Of a stretch of DNA of 18,377 nucleotides, positions 5,413 to 13,888 are shown piece by piece. Position numbers and translations under genes: made by a program. How positions within the stretch are numbered: the stretch's first letter is position 1; every line of letters begins with the position of its first letter. Below the pieces are notes generated by a model. It saw only the letters and a program-made list of their open reading frames with translations, was not told the DNA's origin and did no database searches. This stretch comes from JANRLJ01 sp034437895 (GTDB lineage: Bacteria > Chloroflexota > Anaerolineae > Aggregatilineales > Phototrophicaceae). Where the stretch lies: contig DAOTTO010000074.1 in the NCBI GenBank assembly GCA_034437895.1, positions 1 to 18,377 on the forward strand. Reading direction: 5' to 3'.

Positions 5413-7890
5413 TTGTCCAGCCAGCAAGCACAAGAATTATTAGACCGGGGTATCGAAGCAGCCAAAGCAGGGCGCAAAGACGATGCGCGTAAACTGCTGC
5501 AAGGGTCGCTGCGGCTTAATCAACAAAGTGATACCGCGTGGTTGTGGCTGGCGAGCGTCGCCAACGATAAACGCGAGCGTTTGCTTTGCCTACAAAAAGT
5601 GTTAGAGATTAACCCCAACAACGAAATGGGCATTAAAGCGATTAAGGCGCTTGGCATCGAACCAGAGCAGCTTCTTACGCCGCCTGCCAAAACCGCCGCA
5701 CCGCCTTCGGAAATTCCGCCAGCGCCGTCTGCGCCACGCCCAGCACCCGCCGCGCCCAAACCTGCTCCCACACCGCAGCCTTCCACGCGGGAAGCATTAG
5801 TCGAGCCTATTGCTATGCCGCGCCAGAGTCGGACGGAAGCGCCGGAAGACCTCGCGCAGCAAATCGTCGATGATTATCTCGCGCCGTTGGATTCAGGTAA
5901 TGTGGTCTGGACGCGCAAAACACGGCGGCGGGCGGGCGAAAGCGAAATTGTGATCTGGCGTTTACAAGTCGCCGCTGTTATCACGGCGATTCTGCTCGTT
6001 ATAGGCGGTGTCGCTATCTACGGCTTCCTGAACAGCCCCCAAATTCAATTGATCGTCTTGGGCGCATCGGAAACACCGCGTCCGCCCACGCGCACAGCAA
6101 CCAACACGCCAACCAATACACCGGGCTTTACGCCGACTCCTTCGCCCACCCGCGATACAACTGCGCTGCCCACTTTTACGGTCACGCCGACGATTGACTC
6201 CTTCATCCGGGCGGGGCCGCGTGATCTGCGGCAGGCGACGCTCACGCCTACCCGCATCTATCCCGCGCCACCAGGAAATCTCATCAGCACCGCCGCTGTC
6301 GCCGTCGCTAACGGCGATTATGCGCCGGTTATCCCGCTGATGGGGACGGCACAAGCCCAATTGGGGAACGAGTTCGAGCCGAATCCCTTTTATTATCAAG
6401 CGATTGCCTACGCCCGTGACGGACAAGCTGAAGCTGGCCTAAATGTCCTGACGGAAGCACAATCGCGCCTCGCGAATTTGCAAGGAGTCCGGCAGGAAGA
6501 TGTGCCACGTTTTAGCGCCCTCATCGCCGCCGGATTTGGTGAGGTTTATTTGCAACAGGCGCGAGACTCCTTAGAAGGTAACAATATCCAAGTCGCTGGC
6601 GATCAAATCCAAGTGGCACAAAATACCGTCCAAACCGCGATTGAGGGCGACCCCCTCTTAGTCAGAAATTATTTATTGCTGGCGGAGTCCTTCCGATTAC
6701 AAGGCGATTATGTGGGGGCGATTGGAGCGCTCACTTCTGGCTTGGCGCTCACGGAACTCAGTACCGATCTCAATCTGATCGTCGCCAAAGCGGAAACTTA
6801 TCTGGAGGAAGGCCGCAGCTTCCAACGTCAGAACAATGTCGATCAAGCGCGAACCAGTTATGGCGCGGCGGCATGGCAAGCCTATCTCGCGCTTTACATT
6901 AATCCGCGAACAGCCCGCGCCCACAGCATCCAAGTTGAAACCGCGCTGGCCTTAGATGACCCCGGTCTAGCCGTGATTCAAAGTCAGGCCTATTTATTCT
7001 TTTTCCCGGATAGTGCCGAAGCCTACAAACTGCTCGGCGATGCCCGCACCCGTGAAGGCAACCTCGAATTGGCCTTAGATGCCTATACACGGGCGATTGA
7101 CGGTCAGCAGAGCGCCAGCGTAACCGAAGCAGCCCTCATCGCCCGCGCCCAACTTTACAGCCAGCAAAATCGCCCTCGTTTCGCCGTGCGCGATTTAACA
7201 GCTGCAATTGACCTCGACGATAAGCCCACCACCCGCGCTTTACGGATGCAAGCGGCTTATGAAGCCAAAAATTATGCTATCGCTGGCGCGGATGCCGAGT
7301 CCTTATTGGGCAGCGGCGTGCTGACTGATGACGAAACCGAACTCATGCAAGCGCGGGTGTTGATAGATCGAGCGGATGAATCCGATACCGATGCCTATAC
7401 ACAGGCGCTCACACTACTGGCGAATGTGGGGGATGAACTGCCTGCCGCGCTTATTCCGACGGCGAATGAGTATCGCGCCCGTGTATTGTATGGATTGGGA
7501 CAGTATGACGATGCGTTAAACGCGGTCAATTTAGCCCTTTCAGTCGAAACAGGCGGACGGCATTATTTACGCGGCTTGATCTTCGAGGCATTAAGTGATT
7601 TCGACGGCGCAATCGCGGAATTTAACTGGGTGCTGACGTGGAGTCAGGTTTATCCTTACCCCTTTACCGAAGATGCGCGAACTGGCATTGATCGCGTTCA
7701 AGCAACAATCGCCGAACTCAACCGCCAAGCGACGGCGACATCCCGTTCAGCGACACAATCCGCCATCGGCGCGACGGCGACTCGCAGCGCACAAGGCACA
7801 GCCACCGTTCAGGCAGCGACAGAATCCGCAGGCGCAACAGCCACCTTCCGCGCCCTGCCGACTCCTACGCCTACACCGTCGGGGAGTTAA
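5413..7890 (+). CDS. single-pass membrane protein with TPR segments on both sides of the membrane
   Basis: An 825-residue protein starting at TTG, the first in-frame start after a G-rich Shine-Dalgarno-like run (5401-5408); the only nearby upstream ATG opens a ten-codon frame that stops at 5407-5409. Residues 1-82 are helical TPR-like repeats of a kind common at Chloroflexi N-termini (LLQGSLRLN, AWLWLASV, LEINPNN). Residues 92-125 are Pro/Ala-rich. One membrane helix spans about 183-205, preceded by the basic WTRKTRRR (166-173), which places the N-terminus in the cytoplasm. A Thr/Pro-rich linker (about 220-282) leads to a large outer region (about 290-775) of repeated TPR-type helix pairs (for example AYKLLGDARTREGNLELALDAY near 535-560). 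The last 55 residues are Ala/Thr/Ser-rich. It is probably a surface scaffold. Partners are unknown. Confidence 0.85.
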   Translation: MSSQQAQELLDRGIEAAKAGRKDDARKLLQGSLRLNQQSDTAWLWLASVANDKRERLLCLQKVLEINPNNEMGIKAIKALGIEPEQLLTPPAKTAAPPSEIPPAPSAPRPAPAAPKPAPTPQPSTREALVEPIAMPRQSRTEAPEDLAQQIVDDYLAPLDSGNVVWTRKTRRRAGESEIVIWRLQVAAVITAILLVIGGVAIYGFLNSPQIQLIVLGASETPRPPTRTATNTPTNTPGFTPTPSPTRDTTALPTFTVTPTIDSFIRAGPRDLRQATLTPTRIYPAPPGNLISTAAVAVANGDYAPVIPLMGTAQAQLGNEFEPNPFYYQAIAYARDGQAEAGLNVLTEAQSRLANLQGVRQEDVPRFSALIAAGFGEVYLQQARDSLEGNNIQVAGDQIQVAQNTVQTAIEGDPLLVRNYLLLAESFRLQGDYVGAIGALTSGLALTELSTDLNLIVAKAETYLEEGRSFQRQNNVDQARTSYGAAAWQAYLALYINPRTARAHSIQVETALALDDPGLAVIQSQAYLFFFPDSAEAYKLLGDARTREGNLELALDAYTRAIDGQQSASVTEAALIARAQLYSQQNRPRFAVRDLTAAIDLDDKPTTRALRMQAAYEAKNYAIAGADAESLLGSGVLTDDETELMQARVLIDRADESDTDAYTQALTLLANVGDELPAALIPTANEYRARVLYGLGQYDDALNAVNLALSVETGGRHYLRGLIFEALSDFDGAIAEFNWVLTWSQVYPYPFTEDARTGIDRVQATIAELNRQATATSRSATQSAIGATATRSAQGTATVQAATESAGATATFRALPTPTPTPSGS

Positions 7891-7932
7891 ATTCGACCTT
7901 TGAAAATAAACTTCGCCCCATGCGGAATGACG

Positions 7933-7970
7933 CCCCTCTCCAACTTGGAGAGGGGTTGGGGGTGAGGTAA
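7933..7970. repeat. perfect 11-bp-arm palindrome, CCCCTCTCC family
   Basis: CCCCTCTCCAA (7933-7943), a single central C, and TTGGAGAGGGG (7945-7955) form a perfect palindrome followed by a G-rich tail, ttgggggtgagg. It is the best-preserved of the three copies of this family here (see 105-181 and 1012-1154). It lies between the TPR gene and the small gene at 7998 and could fold in RNA, but has no T-run. Confidence 0.7.
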
Positions 7971-7997
7971 ATAAAAGAAAGCCCTACCCATTTCCCA

Positions 7998-8243
7998 ATG
8001 ACGACACACGATTGGATCACCCAAGCCAAAAAACGCGGACTCGGCAGCGCGATAGAAACCGCGTTAGATATTTTTGCACCGCTAGGGCCATTGGGCGCAC
8101 AACTCCTGTGGATCACCCAGCCTGCCTTCCGTCTCATCGGCGGAATAAGCGCGGCGCAAACCGTCCATGCGTTGGCGGAATCGCTGGAAACCCCGGAGGG
8201 AATCGCCGCCCTACGCGCCCAATTACACGATGGGGAAGGTTAA
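7998..8243 (+). CDS. small hypothetical protein, 81 residues
   Basis: The frame encodes a protein of normal composition with the pattern DWITQAKKRGLGSAIETALD, then a hydrophobic PLGPLGAQLLWITQPAF block (residues about 28-44) and a helical, charged C-terminus (LAESLETPEGIAALRAQL). Codon choice resembles its neighbours, and no competing gene exists here. I recognise no named family. The hydrophobic middle could be a membrane-associated helix. No convincing Shine-Dalgarno precedes the ATG, which lowers confidence, although weak sites occur elsewhere in this window. Confidence 0.6.
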   Translation: MTTHDWITQAKKRGLGSAIETALDIFAPLGPLGAQLLWITQPAFRLIGGISAAQTVHALAESLETPEGIAALRAQLHDGEG

Positions 8244-8331
8244 ATTTTCTTCCGCTACCCTACCCAATATTTTTGCCATTCGCATGAATTTAAAAACAAT
8301 TTATAGAAAACAAAGCGCGGAAGTAAAAATC

Positions 8332-8360
8332 TTGCTAGAATTACTCTGTGCAATTATAGG
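8332..8360 (+). promoter_or_regulatory. possible promoter of the membrane locus
   Basis: TTGCTA (8332-8337) and TATAGG (8355-8360) are 17 bases apart, in the AT-rich 154-base gap upstream of the gene at 8398. Each box matches 4 of 6 consensus bases. This is the only reasonable promoter candidate for the genes that follow, and the gap holds nothing else I can recognise. Confidence 0.35.
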
Positions 8361-8397
8361 CATATAAACATTTGCCAGATCGAGACTAGGTTTTTTT

Positions 8398-9165
8398 ATG
8401 GATACCACCGTCTCCAGCCTGAGTATTATCGTCATCGTCCTGACGCTGGCGGTCATCGCCGTTATCTCGCCGATTATCCGCAAGCGGCGCAATCTCATTA
8501 CGCTGCGTCCTATCGCGGCTTATGAGGCGCTGCCGTCTTTCGTGGGGCGTTCCATCGAGTCCAGCCGTCCGCTGCATATTTCGCTCGGCAGCGCGGGAAT
8601 CGGTGGTGAAAGCACGTTGCTTGCTATCGCCAGCGCGGAATTGGCCTATCAAGTGGTGCAGCAGGCCGCCATTGGTGATGCGCCGCCCATCTTAACGCTT
8701 ACCTCCGCCAGCGCCTTCCCATTAGGGCAGGATACGCTGCGCCGCGCTTATCAGTCACGCGGTTTAGTCGAGCGTTACAGCGCCAGCGAAGTCCGTTGGT
8801 ATCCGGCAGGGACGCGCTCATTAGCTTTCGCTGCCGCCATCACCGCTTTACAGGGGGATGATGAAATCAGCGCGAACATCTTCGCCGGAAGTTATGGCGC
8901 GGAATTGGCGCTTATGCTCGATTCCGCCGCCCGACGCAAGCAGCCGACCATCGCTGTCAGCGATCAACTGGAAGGGCAAGCCGTCGCCTTCGCGCTGGCG
9001 GATGAGCCTTTAATCGGTGAAGAAATTTTCGCGGCAGGCAGTTATTTGGAACGCGGCGCGGTGCAGCTTGCCGAAGCCATCACGATGGATTTACTCCGTT
9101 GGCTGCTGATTCTAGCGATGCTCGCGGCCTTTATCATTGGCATACTCAATAACGGTGGAGGCTGA
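8398..9165 (+). CDS. DUF6754-like membrane-anchored protein
   Basis: A 255-residue protein with one membrane helix at each end (about 7-27 and 232-250) and a soluble alpha/beta domain between them. The sequence RPLHISLGSAGIGGEST (57-73), followed by ILTLTSASAFPLGQDTLRRAYQSRG (about 98-122) and GAELALML, recalls the DUF6754 family of Chloroflexi and some archaea, a family without a known function. The basic IRKRR (27-31) just after helix 1 suggests the domain is cytoplasmic. The repeated GSAGIGG and GEEIFAAGSYL stretches suggest a ligand or nucleotide pocket, but I see no diagnostic catalytic residues. An AGG at 8388-8390 is the ribosome site. It is the first gene of the apparent locus, and its stop is 1 base from the next start. 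Confidence 0.8.
   Translation: MDTTVSSLSIIVIVLTLAVIAVISPIIRKRRNLITLRPIAAYEALPSFVGRSIESSRPLHISLGSAGIGGESTLLAIASAELAYQVVQQAAIGDAPPILTLTSASAFPLGQDTLRRAYQSRGLVERYSASEVRWYPAGTRSLAFAAAITALQGDDEISANIFAGSYGAELALMLDSAARRKQPTIAVSDQLEGQAVAFALADEPLIGEEIFAAGSYLERGAVQLAEAITMDLLRWLLILAMLAAFIIGILNNGGG
9154..9161 (+). promoter_or_regulatory. Shine-Dalgarno deciding the GTG start at 9167
   Basis: GGTGGAGG lies inside the end of the DUF6754-like gene and 5 bases before GTG at 9167. The upstream ATG at 9137 in the same frame has no such site and would overlap the previous gene by 29 bases, so the GTG is preferred. Confidence 0.7.
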
Positions 9166-9166
9166 C

Positions 9167-9805
9167 GTGCAGCTCAGATTAGGCGCGGCGGTAACAACCG
9201 CCATCACCATCGCAGTCGGTCTCGTGACCGTCCTCGGCCTGCTTTTAGGCGACGGCTTAGGGCCACTTTCGCAACTTGCCCCCATTACGGGCAGCATCAC
9301 GGACGCATTCTTGCAACTCGTGACGATCACCCTCGCGCTGACCATCCTTATCGGCGTGGTCAATTTGCTGAGTGTGCATCTAGGGCGCGTTTTCGGGCGC
9401 AGAAAAGGCGCGGTCTACAGCGTTGTCTTACTCCTCAGTTTTGCGCTGGTGATCGCGACCTATATTGTTGACCGCGACACCAGTATGATTTTATTAGAAA
9501 CGGTGCAAATATCCGTCGAATCGGCTTTAGCGGGACTATTGTTATTCGTACTGGTCGTTGGAGCCAGTCGGATGCTGCGTCGCCGCATGTCGTGGACGGG
9601 ACTCTGGTTCGTGGTGGTGCTGCTGATCGTCTTGATTGGTGCGCTGCCGCTGACAGGATTAAGTGCTTTTGCGGATGCCCGTGATTGGCTGCTGGCGGTT
9701 CCCGTCAGTGCCGGGGCGCGGGGGATACTTTTAGGAATTGCGCTGGCGACGATTGTGACCGGAGTCCGTGTACTCATCGGTCAGGATCGTTCTTACCGGG
9801 AATAG
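9167..9805 (+). CDS. six-helix integral membrane protein of unknown function
   Basis: With the GTG start the protein has 212 residues and six predicted membrane helices at about 7-27, 49-69, 81-101, 117-135, 143-163 and 184-204. Basic loops HLGRVFGRRK (71-80) and RMLRRRM (135-141) and the C-terminus (GQDRSYRE) all fall on one side, predicting both termini in the cytoplasm. I see no transporter or enzyme motif. It starts 1 base after the DUF6754-like stop, so translation is likely coupled, and it probably partners that protein and the large acidic protein that begins 14 bases after its stop. Confidence 0.82.
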   Translation: MQLRLGAAVTTAITIAVGLVTVLGLLLGDGLGPLSQLAPITGSITDAFLQLVTITLALTILIGVVNLLSVHLGRVFGRRKGAVYSVVLLLSFALVIATYIVDRDTSMILLETVQISVESALAGLLLFVLVVGASRMLRRRMSWTGLWFVVVLLIVLIGALPLTGLSAFADARDWLLAVPVSAGARGILLGIALATIVTGVRVLIGQDRSYRE

Positions 9806-9808
9806 ATT

Positions 9809-9815
9809 AGGTGGG
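9809..9815 (+). promoter_or_regulatory. Shine-Dalgarno deciding the ATG start at 9820
   Basis: AGGTGGG precedes ATG 9820 by 4 bases. The in-frame GTG at 9811 falls within this site and so cannot be served by it. Confidence 0.6.
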
Positions 9816-9819
9816 CGCG

Positions 9820-12800
9820 ATGAGCGACGATTTTGATAAAGATGACCTCGACTGGCTGCGAGACACCGACGACGACTCCGATCAGCCCGGCGATGACGAT
9901 AAACTTGCTTTTGATTGGCAAGGCGATAAAAAAGCCGATTCCTTCGGGAAGTCCGGCAGTCTTGGCGTAACGGGCGAACTCAGTTGGCTGCAAGAACACG
10001 AAGACGCGGCAGGCGGAACGAAAAAATCGGGCGATGATGAGTCCTTCGACTGGATGACTCAGGGAGACGCATCCACGCCGCAGCAGTCCGGCAAAAGCGG
10101 TGTGACCGGGCAGTTAAGCTGGCTGCAACCCGAAGAAGCCGCAAAAAGCGATACGCCGCAGGATGAAGCCCGTTCACTTTTCGAGTCACAACTTGAAGAT
10201 GTGCTTAAGGATGAGCAAATTATCCTTCCGCCATCCCGCACGCCACAACCGCCCATTTTAGCCTCGTTATTTGATGACGACGACTCTGATGAGCCTGAAT
10301 CAGATGAAGCAATGGGAGAACTCCCCCCTTGGATGCAGGGTATGACGGACGATCTCACTGAAGACGAGGAAGTGGATTTATCGGTCTTTGATGAACCCGC
10401 TGCCGCGCAGGCCGACATGCCCGATTGGATGCGTGGTGCAGTCGCCGAAGACGATGATGAAGATGAGCATGAACCCGCCGCAGTTACAGCATCAGTCCCC
10501 ATCGATCTTCCTGATTGGATGCGCGGCGCAATTGCTGAAGACGACGATGAACAATCCACCTTTGAACAAGCCGCGTCCAATGATGACGCGATGCCCGATT
10601 GGATGCGCGGCGCGATTGCTGAAGAAGACAGAGCGCCTACTGCTGTCCGCGCCCAACAGATCGACGATGACGACGACGACGTTGTGCCCAGTTGGATGCG
10701 CGATGCCACCCTTGATGATGAAGAAGACGAGGATGAAGCTCTAGCCGTCAGTGCATCGGCTGATGACTCGATGCCCGATTGGATGCGGAGCGCCGATCTT
10801 GAACCTGTAGCCGCGCAAGCAAGTTATGACGACGGCGACAGCGAAGACGATCTGGACGCGATTCCCGATTGGCTTATGGGCGCAGCGCCAGCAGAATTAG
10901 AAGACGACGAACCCGACTTCGCCTCATCACCCGATTTTGATCTCGACAGCCTTTTCGGTGACTCTGATGATCTGCCAGAACCCGCTTTCGCCACTTTTGC
11001 TGATGACGAAAACGACGATTTTGATTTACTCGGTCAGTTGACCGAAGGCGCTGATGACTTCGATTTCTTAGGCGAACTCAGCGCAGCAGGCGACTCCGAG
11101 GATGCAGCCGAAGATGATTTCGCCGCCCTCTTTGCCGATATACCACAATCCACCGCCGTCGCTGATGAACTTGATTTCGCCGAATTCGTTGACGACCTTG
11201 ATGAAGATGAAGACGCGCAGCCGATAGCCGTCGATGACTTCGACTTCCTCACGCAGCTCAATGCGGAAGAACCAGAAGATGATTTCGCCGCCTTCCTATT
11301 GGATGATCCAGAGCCTATTGCCGCCACCGCCGCCGATTTCTTCCTCTTAGATCAAGAGGATGACGACTCGGCGCAGAATGACGATATGGACATTGACGCG
11401 CTGCTCGGTCTTGGCAATTTCCCCCAACCCACGCAAGCCGAGTCCGCCGCTGACGATTTCTTAAGCTGGTTCGAGCAGCAAAACCAGCCTTCGCCCATCG
11501 CCTCCGCCGCTGAAGGGGACGATATGGCGTGGCTGCAAGATGTCGAAATTGGCGATGATTTTACGCTGGCCTTAGATGACAGCGACGACGGGGACTTACT
11601 CCCCGCTGACGACGACTTCCTAGCGGATTTCGGCATTGATGCACCTGCCCCGTTAACGCGCACTAAAGTCGCCATCGATACCAGCTTTACCGACCTCGAC
11701 AGCTTCCTCGCCTCGATTGATACAGGCGAATTCGCGGCTGCCCAAGAAGATGATGGTCTACTGGAAGCCGATGTCGATCTTGACCTGGACAGCATGTTCA
11801 GCGATCTGGGCGAAGCCGGCAAACAAAGTGCTACATCCCGCCCCCTCGCGCCAGCAGATGCGCCCGATTGGTTAGCGGGACTGTCGGTTTCTGTGGGGGA
11901 AGCGCTCTCGGCGGCCTCCATCGTCCGCAAGCAAAAAGACCGTCCGCTGGAAGAACTGCCAGATCGCCTTAAAGCCTTGCACGAGCGCGGTCTTGATCTT
12001 CCCGCTGCTGGAGAAGCCAGCGTCGGCATTCTCCCCATCGGCAGAGATACCCTTCCCACCGTGCGCGTCGATTCCTCTACTCTCGGCATCCCCGGCGCAG
12101 CCATCCTGACGGAAAACCAACTCACCCGCTCCACTTTACTGCAATCTATCGTCGGCAGCCGAAGTGAAGCAGCTCCCGCCGCCGCACCTACCCGCCGCGC
12201 TGTACGTCTGCCGCTGGAACGCCTCCTCATTGTGGCGTTACTCGCTTTAGCCGTGATTTTGCCGTTCTTTGTGGATTCACTCCAAATTGGTGAGCTGCCG
12301 CCGCCGCTGTTCACGGCAGGGACACGCCAGCAGGCTTTCTTCGATACCGTCAATACTCTCGATGGTGATTATGTGCTGGTCGCGGCGGAATACGCCCCGA
12401 CAGGCGCGGCGGAACTCGACGAGGCGACGGAAGCCGTCCTACGCCATTTACTCGCACGCGGACTCAAACCCGTGATCGTCGGCGGAAATCCCGCTGGGTT
12501 GCTCCACGCAGGCAACATCGCAGACTCCATCGGAGACCCCATCGCTGGCGACTTTTTCCAGCGTAATCAGGATTACTACGTCGGGCGCTATCTTACCGGA
12601 GAAACCATCGGCTTACGTGCCTTTGCTGGGAACATTCGGAATTTTGTCGGCACGGACGTGCGCGGCGATTCTACCGGACTAACGCTTAACTCCCTTGATG
12701 ATTTCGCCGCCATTATCGTCATCGCCGAGCGAGCCGACACGGTGCGCGGTTGGATGGAGCAGATCGCCCCGATCACCAGCACGCCGATGCTGGTCGTTAC

Positions 12801-13743
12801 AGGTGCATCCGCCGCGACGCTAGTCGAGCCGTATCTGACTAATGCCTCCGGTTTACTCGTCGGCTACCAAGATGCCTATACCTATCGCTCAATGCTGGCT
12901 TCGCTCTTAGGCGGCATTATCCCCACCACACCGCAAAGCATCCCTGCGACGGAAGAAATCACGCCTGAGAGTACATCTGAAAGCATCGCGCCGACTCCGC
13001 AGCCGACTGCCGAAATCACGGCTCAACCCCTGACAGAAATTCCGGCGATTAACCCCACCGCGACGGAAGAAATCCAAGCTGCGGCGACTTCTACTTCTCC
13101 ACCCACCGCAACCGAACCGCCCACTGCGACGGTCATTCCCTCCAATACGCCGACAGCAACCGCCACTGCGACTGCCACGCCCGAACCTGTGCAATTTGGC
13201 GTGGTCACGGCGAATCAACGCATTAACGTCCGCAGCGGCCCCAGCACGTCGGAAAGCGCTGTTACTTCGCTTGCGCCGGGAGATCGTGTACTGATTATCG
13301 GCCAGAATGAAGATGTATCGTGGTATCAAATCCGCACTGACGATGGCACGGAAGGCTGGGTAACGGCGACGCTGTTACGTATCGAACTTGGCGAAGCGCC
13401 GACTGCCACACCCGCCAGCAAACTGCGTCCGCGCAATGTGCCGCGCCAGCAAGAACCGACGGCGACACCCGAAATCACGCCGCTGCCCTTACCGCCCAAC
13501 GAATCTGTTCTAGCGGAGATCACGCCCGAAGTGACGCTTCCCGCTGTGCCGGATGTGGCCTCGCTGCCCTTCAACCCCGATGCGGCGGCAGCCGTCGCCC
13601 TCATCGAAGATACGCCTTACCGCGATGAACGCTGGTATGGGATGACGCTCGGCATCGTCGCCGCTGTTGCCATTATTATTCTGGGCAATCTTGGCAGCTT
13701 ATTTGCCGCTTTGCGCCGCTCGCTCGCTCGGAGGCGCAAATGA
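9820..13743 (+). CDS. large acidic membrane protein with Trp-motif array and extracellular SH3b domain
   Basis: A 1307-residue protein. Residues 1 to about 800 are a cytoplasmic, extremely Asp/Glu-rich, low-complexity region. It carries two GVTG(E/Q)LSWLQ motifs (W56, W101), seven PDWM-type motifs (W171, 203, 233, 261, 292, 321, 351) about 30 residues apart, then several DDFDFL-type motifs, and another PDWL at W684. ELPDRLKALHERGL lies near residues 713-726. A membrane helix follows at about 802-822, then an outer alpha/beta-like domain (about 830-1033), a Thr/Pro-rich linker, an SH3b domain (about 1127-1190, with INVRSGPS and GTEGWV), a second linker and a C-terminal helix (1275-1295) ending in basic RRSLARRRK. 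Both ends would be cytoplasmic. SH3b domains often bind cell-wall material. I infer a scaffold linking a cytoplasmic partner to the envelope. Confidence 0.85.
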   Translation: MSDDFDKDDLDWLRDTDDDSDQPGDDDKLAFDWQGDKKADSFGKSGSLGVTGELSWLQEHEDAAGGTKKSGDDESFDWMTQGDASTPQQSGKSGVTGQLSWLQPEEAAKSDTPQDEARSLFESQLEDVLKDEQIILPPSRTPQPPILASLFDDDDSDEPESDEAMGELPPWMQGMTDDLTEDEEVDLSVFDEPAAAQADMPDWMRGAVAEDDDEDEHEPAAVTASVPIDLPDWMRGAIAEDDDEQSTFEQAASNDDAMPDWMRGAIAEEDRAPTAVRAQQIDDDDDDVVPSWMRDATLDDEEDEDEALAVSASADDSMPDWMRSADLEPVAAQASYDDGDSEDDLDAIPDWLMGAAPAELEDDEPDFASSPDFDLDSLFGDSDDLPEPAFATFADDENDDFDLLGQLTEGADDFDFLGELSAAGDSEDAAEDDFAALFADIPQSTAVADELDFAEFVDDLDEDEDAQPIAVDDFDFLTQLNAEEPEDDFAAFLLDDPEPIAATAADFFLLDQEDDDSAQNDDMDIDALLGLGNFPQPTQAESAADDFLSWFEQQNQPSPIASAAEGDDMAWLQDVEIGDDFTLALDDSDDGDLLPADDDFLADFGIDAPAPLTRTKVAIDTSFTDLDSFLASIDTGEFAAAQEDDGLLEADVDLDLDSMFSDLGEAGKQSATSRPLAPADAPDWLAGLSVSVGEALSAASIVRKQKDRPLEELPDRLKALHERGLDLPAAGEASVGILPIGRDTLPTVRVDSSTLGIPGAAILTENQLTRSTLLQSIVGSRSEAAPAAAPTRRAVRLPLERLLIVALLALAVILPFFVDSLQIGELPPPLFTAGTRQQAFFDTVNTLDGDYVLVAAEYAPTGAAELDEATEAVLRHLLARGLKPVIVGGNPAGLLHAGNIADSIGDPIAGDFFQRNQDYYVGRYLTGETIGLRAFAGNIRNFVGTDVRGDSTGLTLNSLDDFAAIIVIAERADTVRGWMEQIAPITSTPMLVVTGASAATLVEPYLTNASGLLVGYQDAYTYRSMLASLLGGIIPTTPQSIPATEEITPESTSESIAPTPQPTAEITAQPLTEIPAINPTATEEIQAAATSTSPPTATEPPTATVIPSNTPTATATATATPEPVQFGVVTANQRINVRSGPSTSESAVTSLAPGDRVLIIGQNEDVSWYQIRTDDGTEGWVTATLLRIELGEAPTATPASKLRPRNVPRQQEPTATPEITPLPLPPNESVLAEITPEVTLPAVPDVASLPFNPDAAAAVALIEDTPYRDERWYGMTLGIVAAVAIIILGNLGSLFAALRRSLARRRK
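10321..10890 (+). repeat. coding array of seven PDWM-type motifs, period about 30 residues
   Basis: Trp codons at 10330, 10426, 10516, 10600, 10693, 10780 and 10870 each sit in a P-(P/D/S)-W-(M/L) core usually followed by RGA or similar, separated by acidic Asp/Glu runs. Intervals are 32, 30, 28, 31, 29 and 30 codons. Between motifs the DNA is not identical, so this is an old, selected amino-acid pattern and not a recent tandem duplication. Confidence 0.8.
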
Positions 13744-13760
13744 AAATGCTTCAATGCCTT

Positions 13761-13832
13761 AACCACCAAGTCACCAAGATCACCAAGAAGCGTTTTGGCA
13801 TAAATCTTGGTGTCCTCCGTGTCTTGGTGGTT
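13761..13832. repeat. ACCACCAAG / CTTGGTGGT inverted repeat
   Basis: AACCACCAAG (13761-13770) and CTTGGTGGTT (13823-13832) are a perfect 10-bp inverted pair. An inner pair, CACCAAGA (13781-13788) and TCTTGGTG (13805-13812), is also perfect, giving a long hairpin. Similar CACCAAG-rich intergenic hairpins are widely dispersed in Chloroflexi and Cyanobacteria, to my knowledge. It sits in the only sizeable gap of the right-hand locus (13744-13888), directly after the acidic SH3b gene. Confidence 0.7.
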
Positions 13833-13888
13833 CAAATTTTCCACTTGTCACTTTTTTCTATTTCACTTTCTCCCAACCGGAGGTCGGC

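Noticed and set aside
5962..6426. 154-codon minus-strand frame, Arg/Gly-rich
   Set aside because: It is a shadow of the Thr/Pro-rich linker and start of the TPR region on the plus strand.
9137..9166. Upstream ATG for the six-helix membrane protein
   Set aside because: No Shine-Dalgarno and a 29-base overlap; the GTG at 9167 has a strong one.
10059..10709. 216-codon minus-strand frame with long Ser runs
   Set aside because: The poly-Ser is the reverse reading of GAT/GAC Asp codons in the acidic region.
11352..12353. 333-codon minus-strand open frame, Ser/Arg-rich
   Set aside because: It is antisense to the acidic SH3b protein, has a low-complexity composition that follows from reversed Asp/Ala codons, and shows no domain or ribosome site.
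13617..13844. Minus-strand frame with the HQDTEDT peptide
   Set aside because: It is the translation of the CACCAAG inverted repeat joined to antisense of the acidic gene, a known type of spurious frame.
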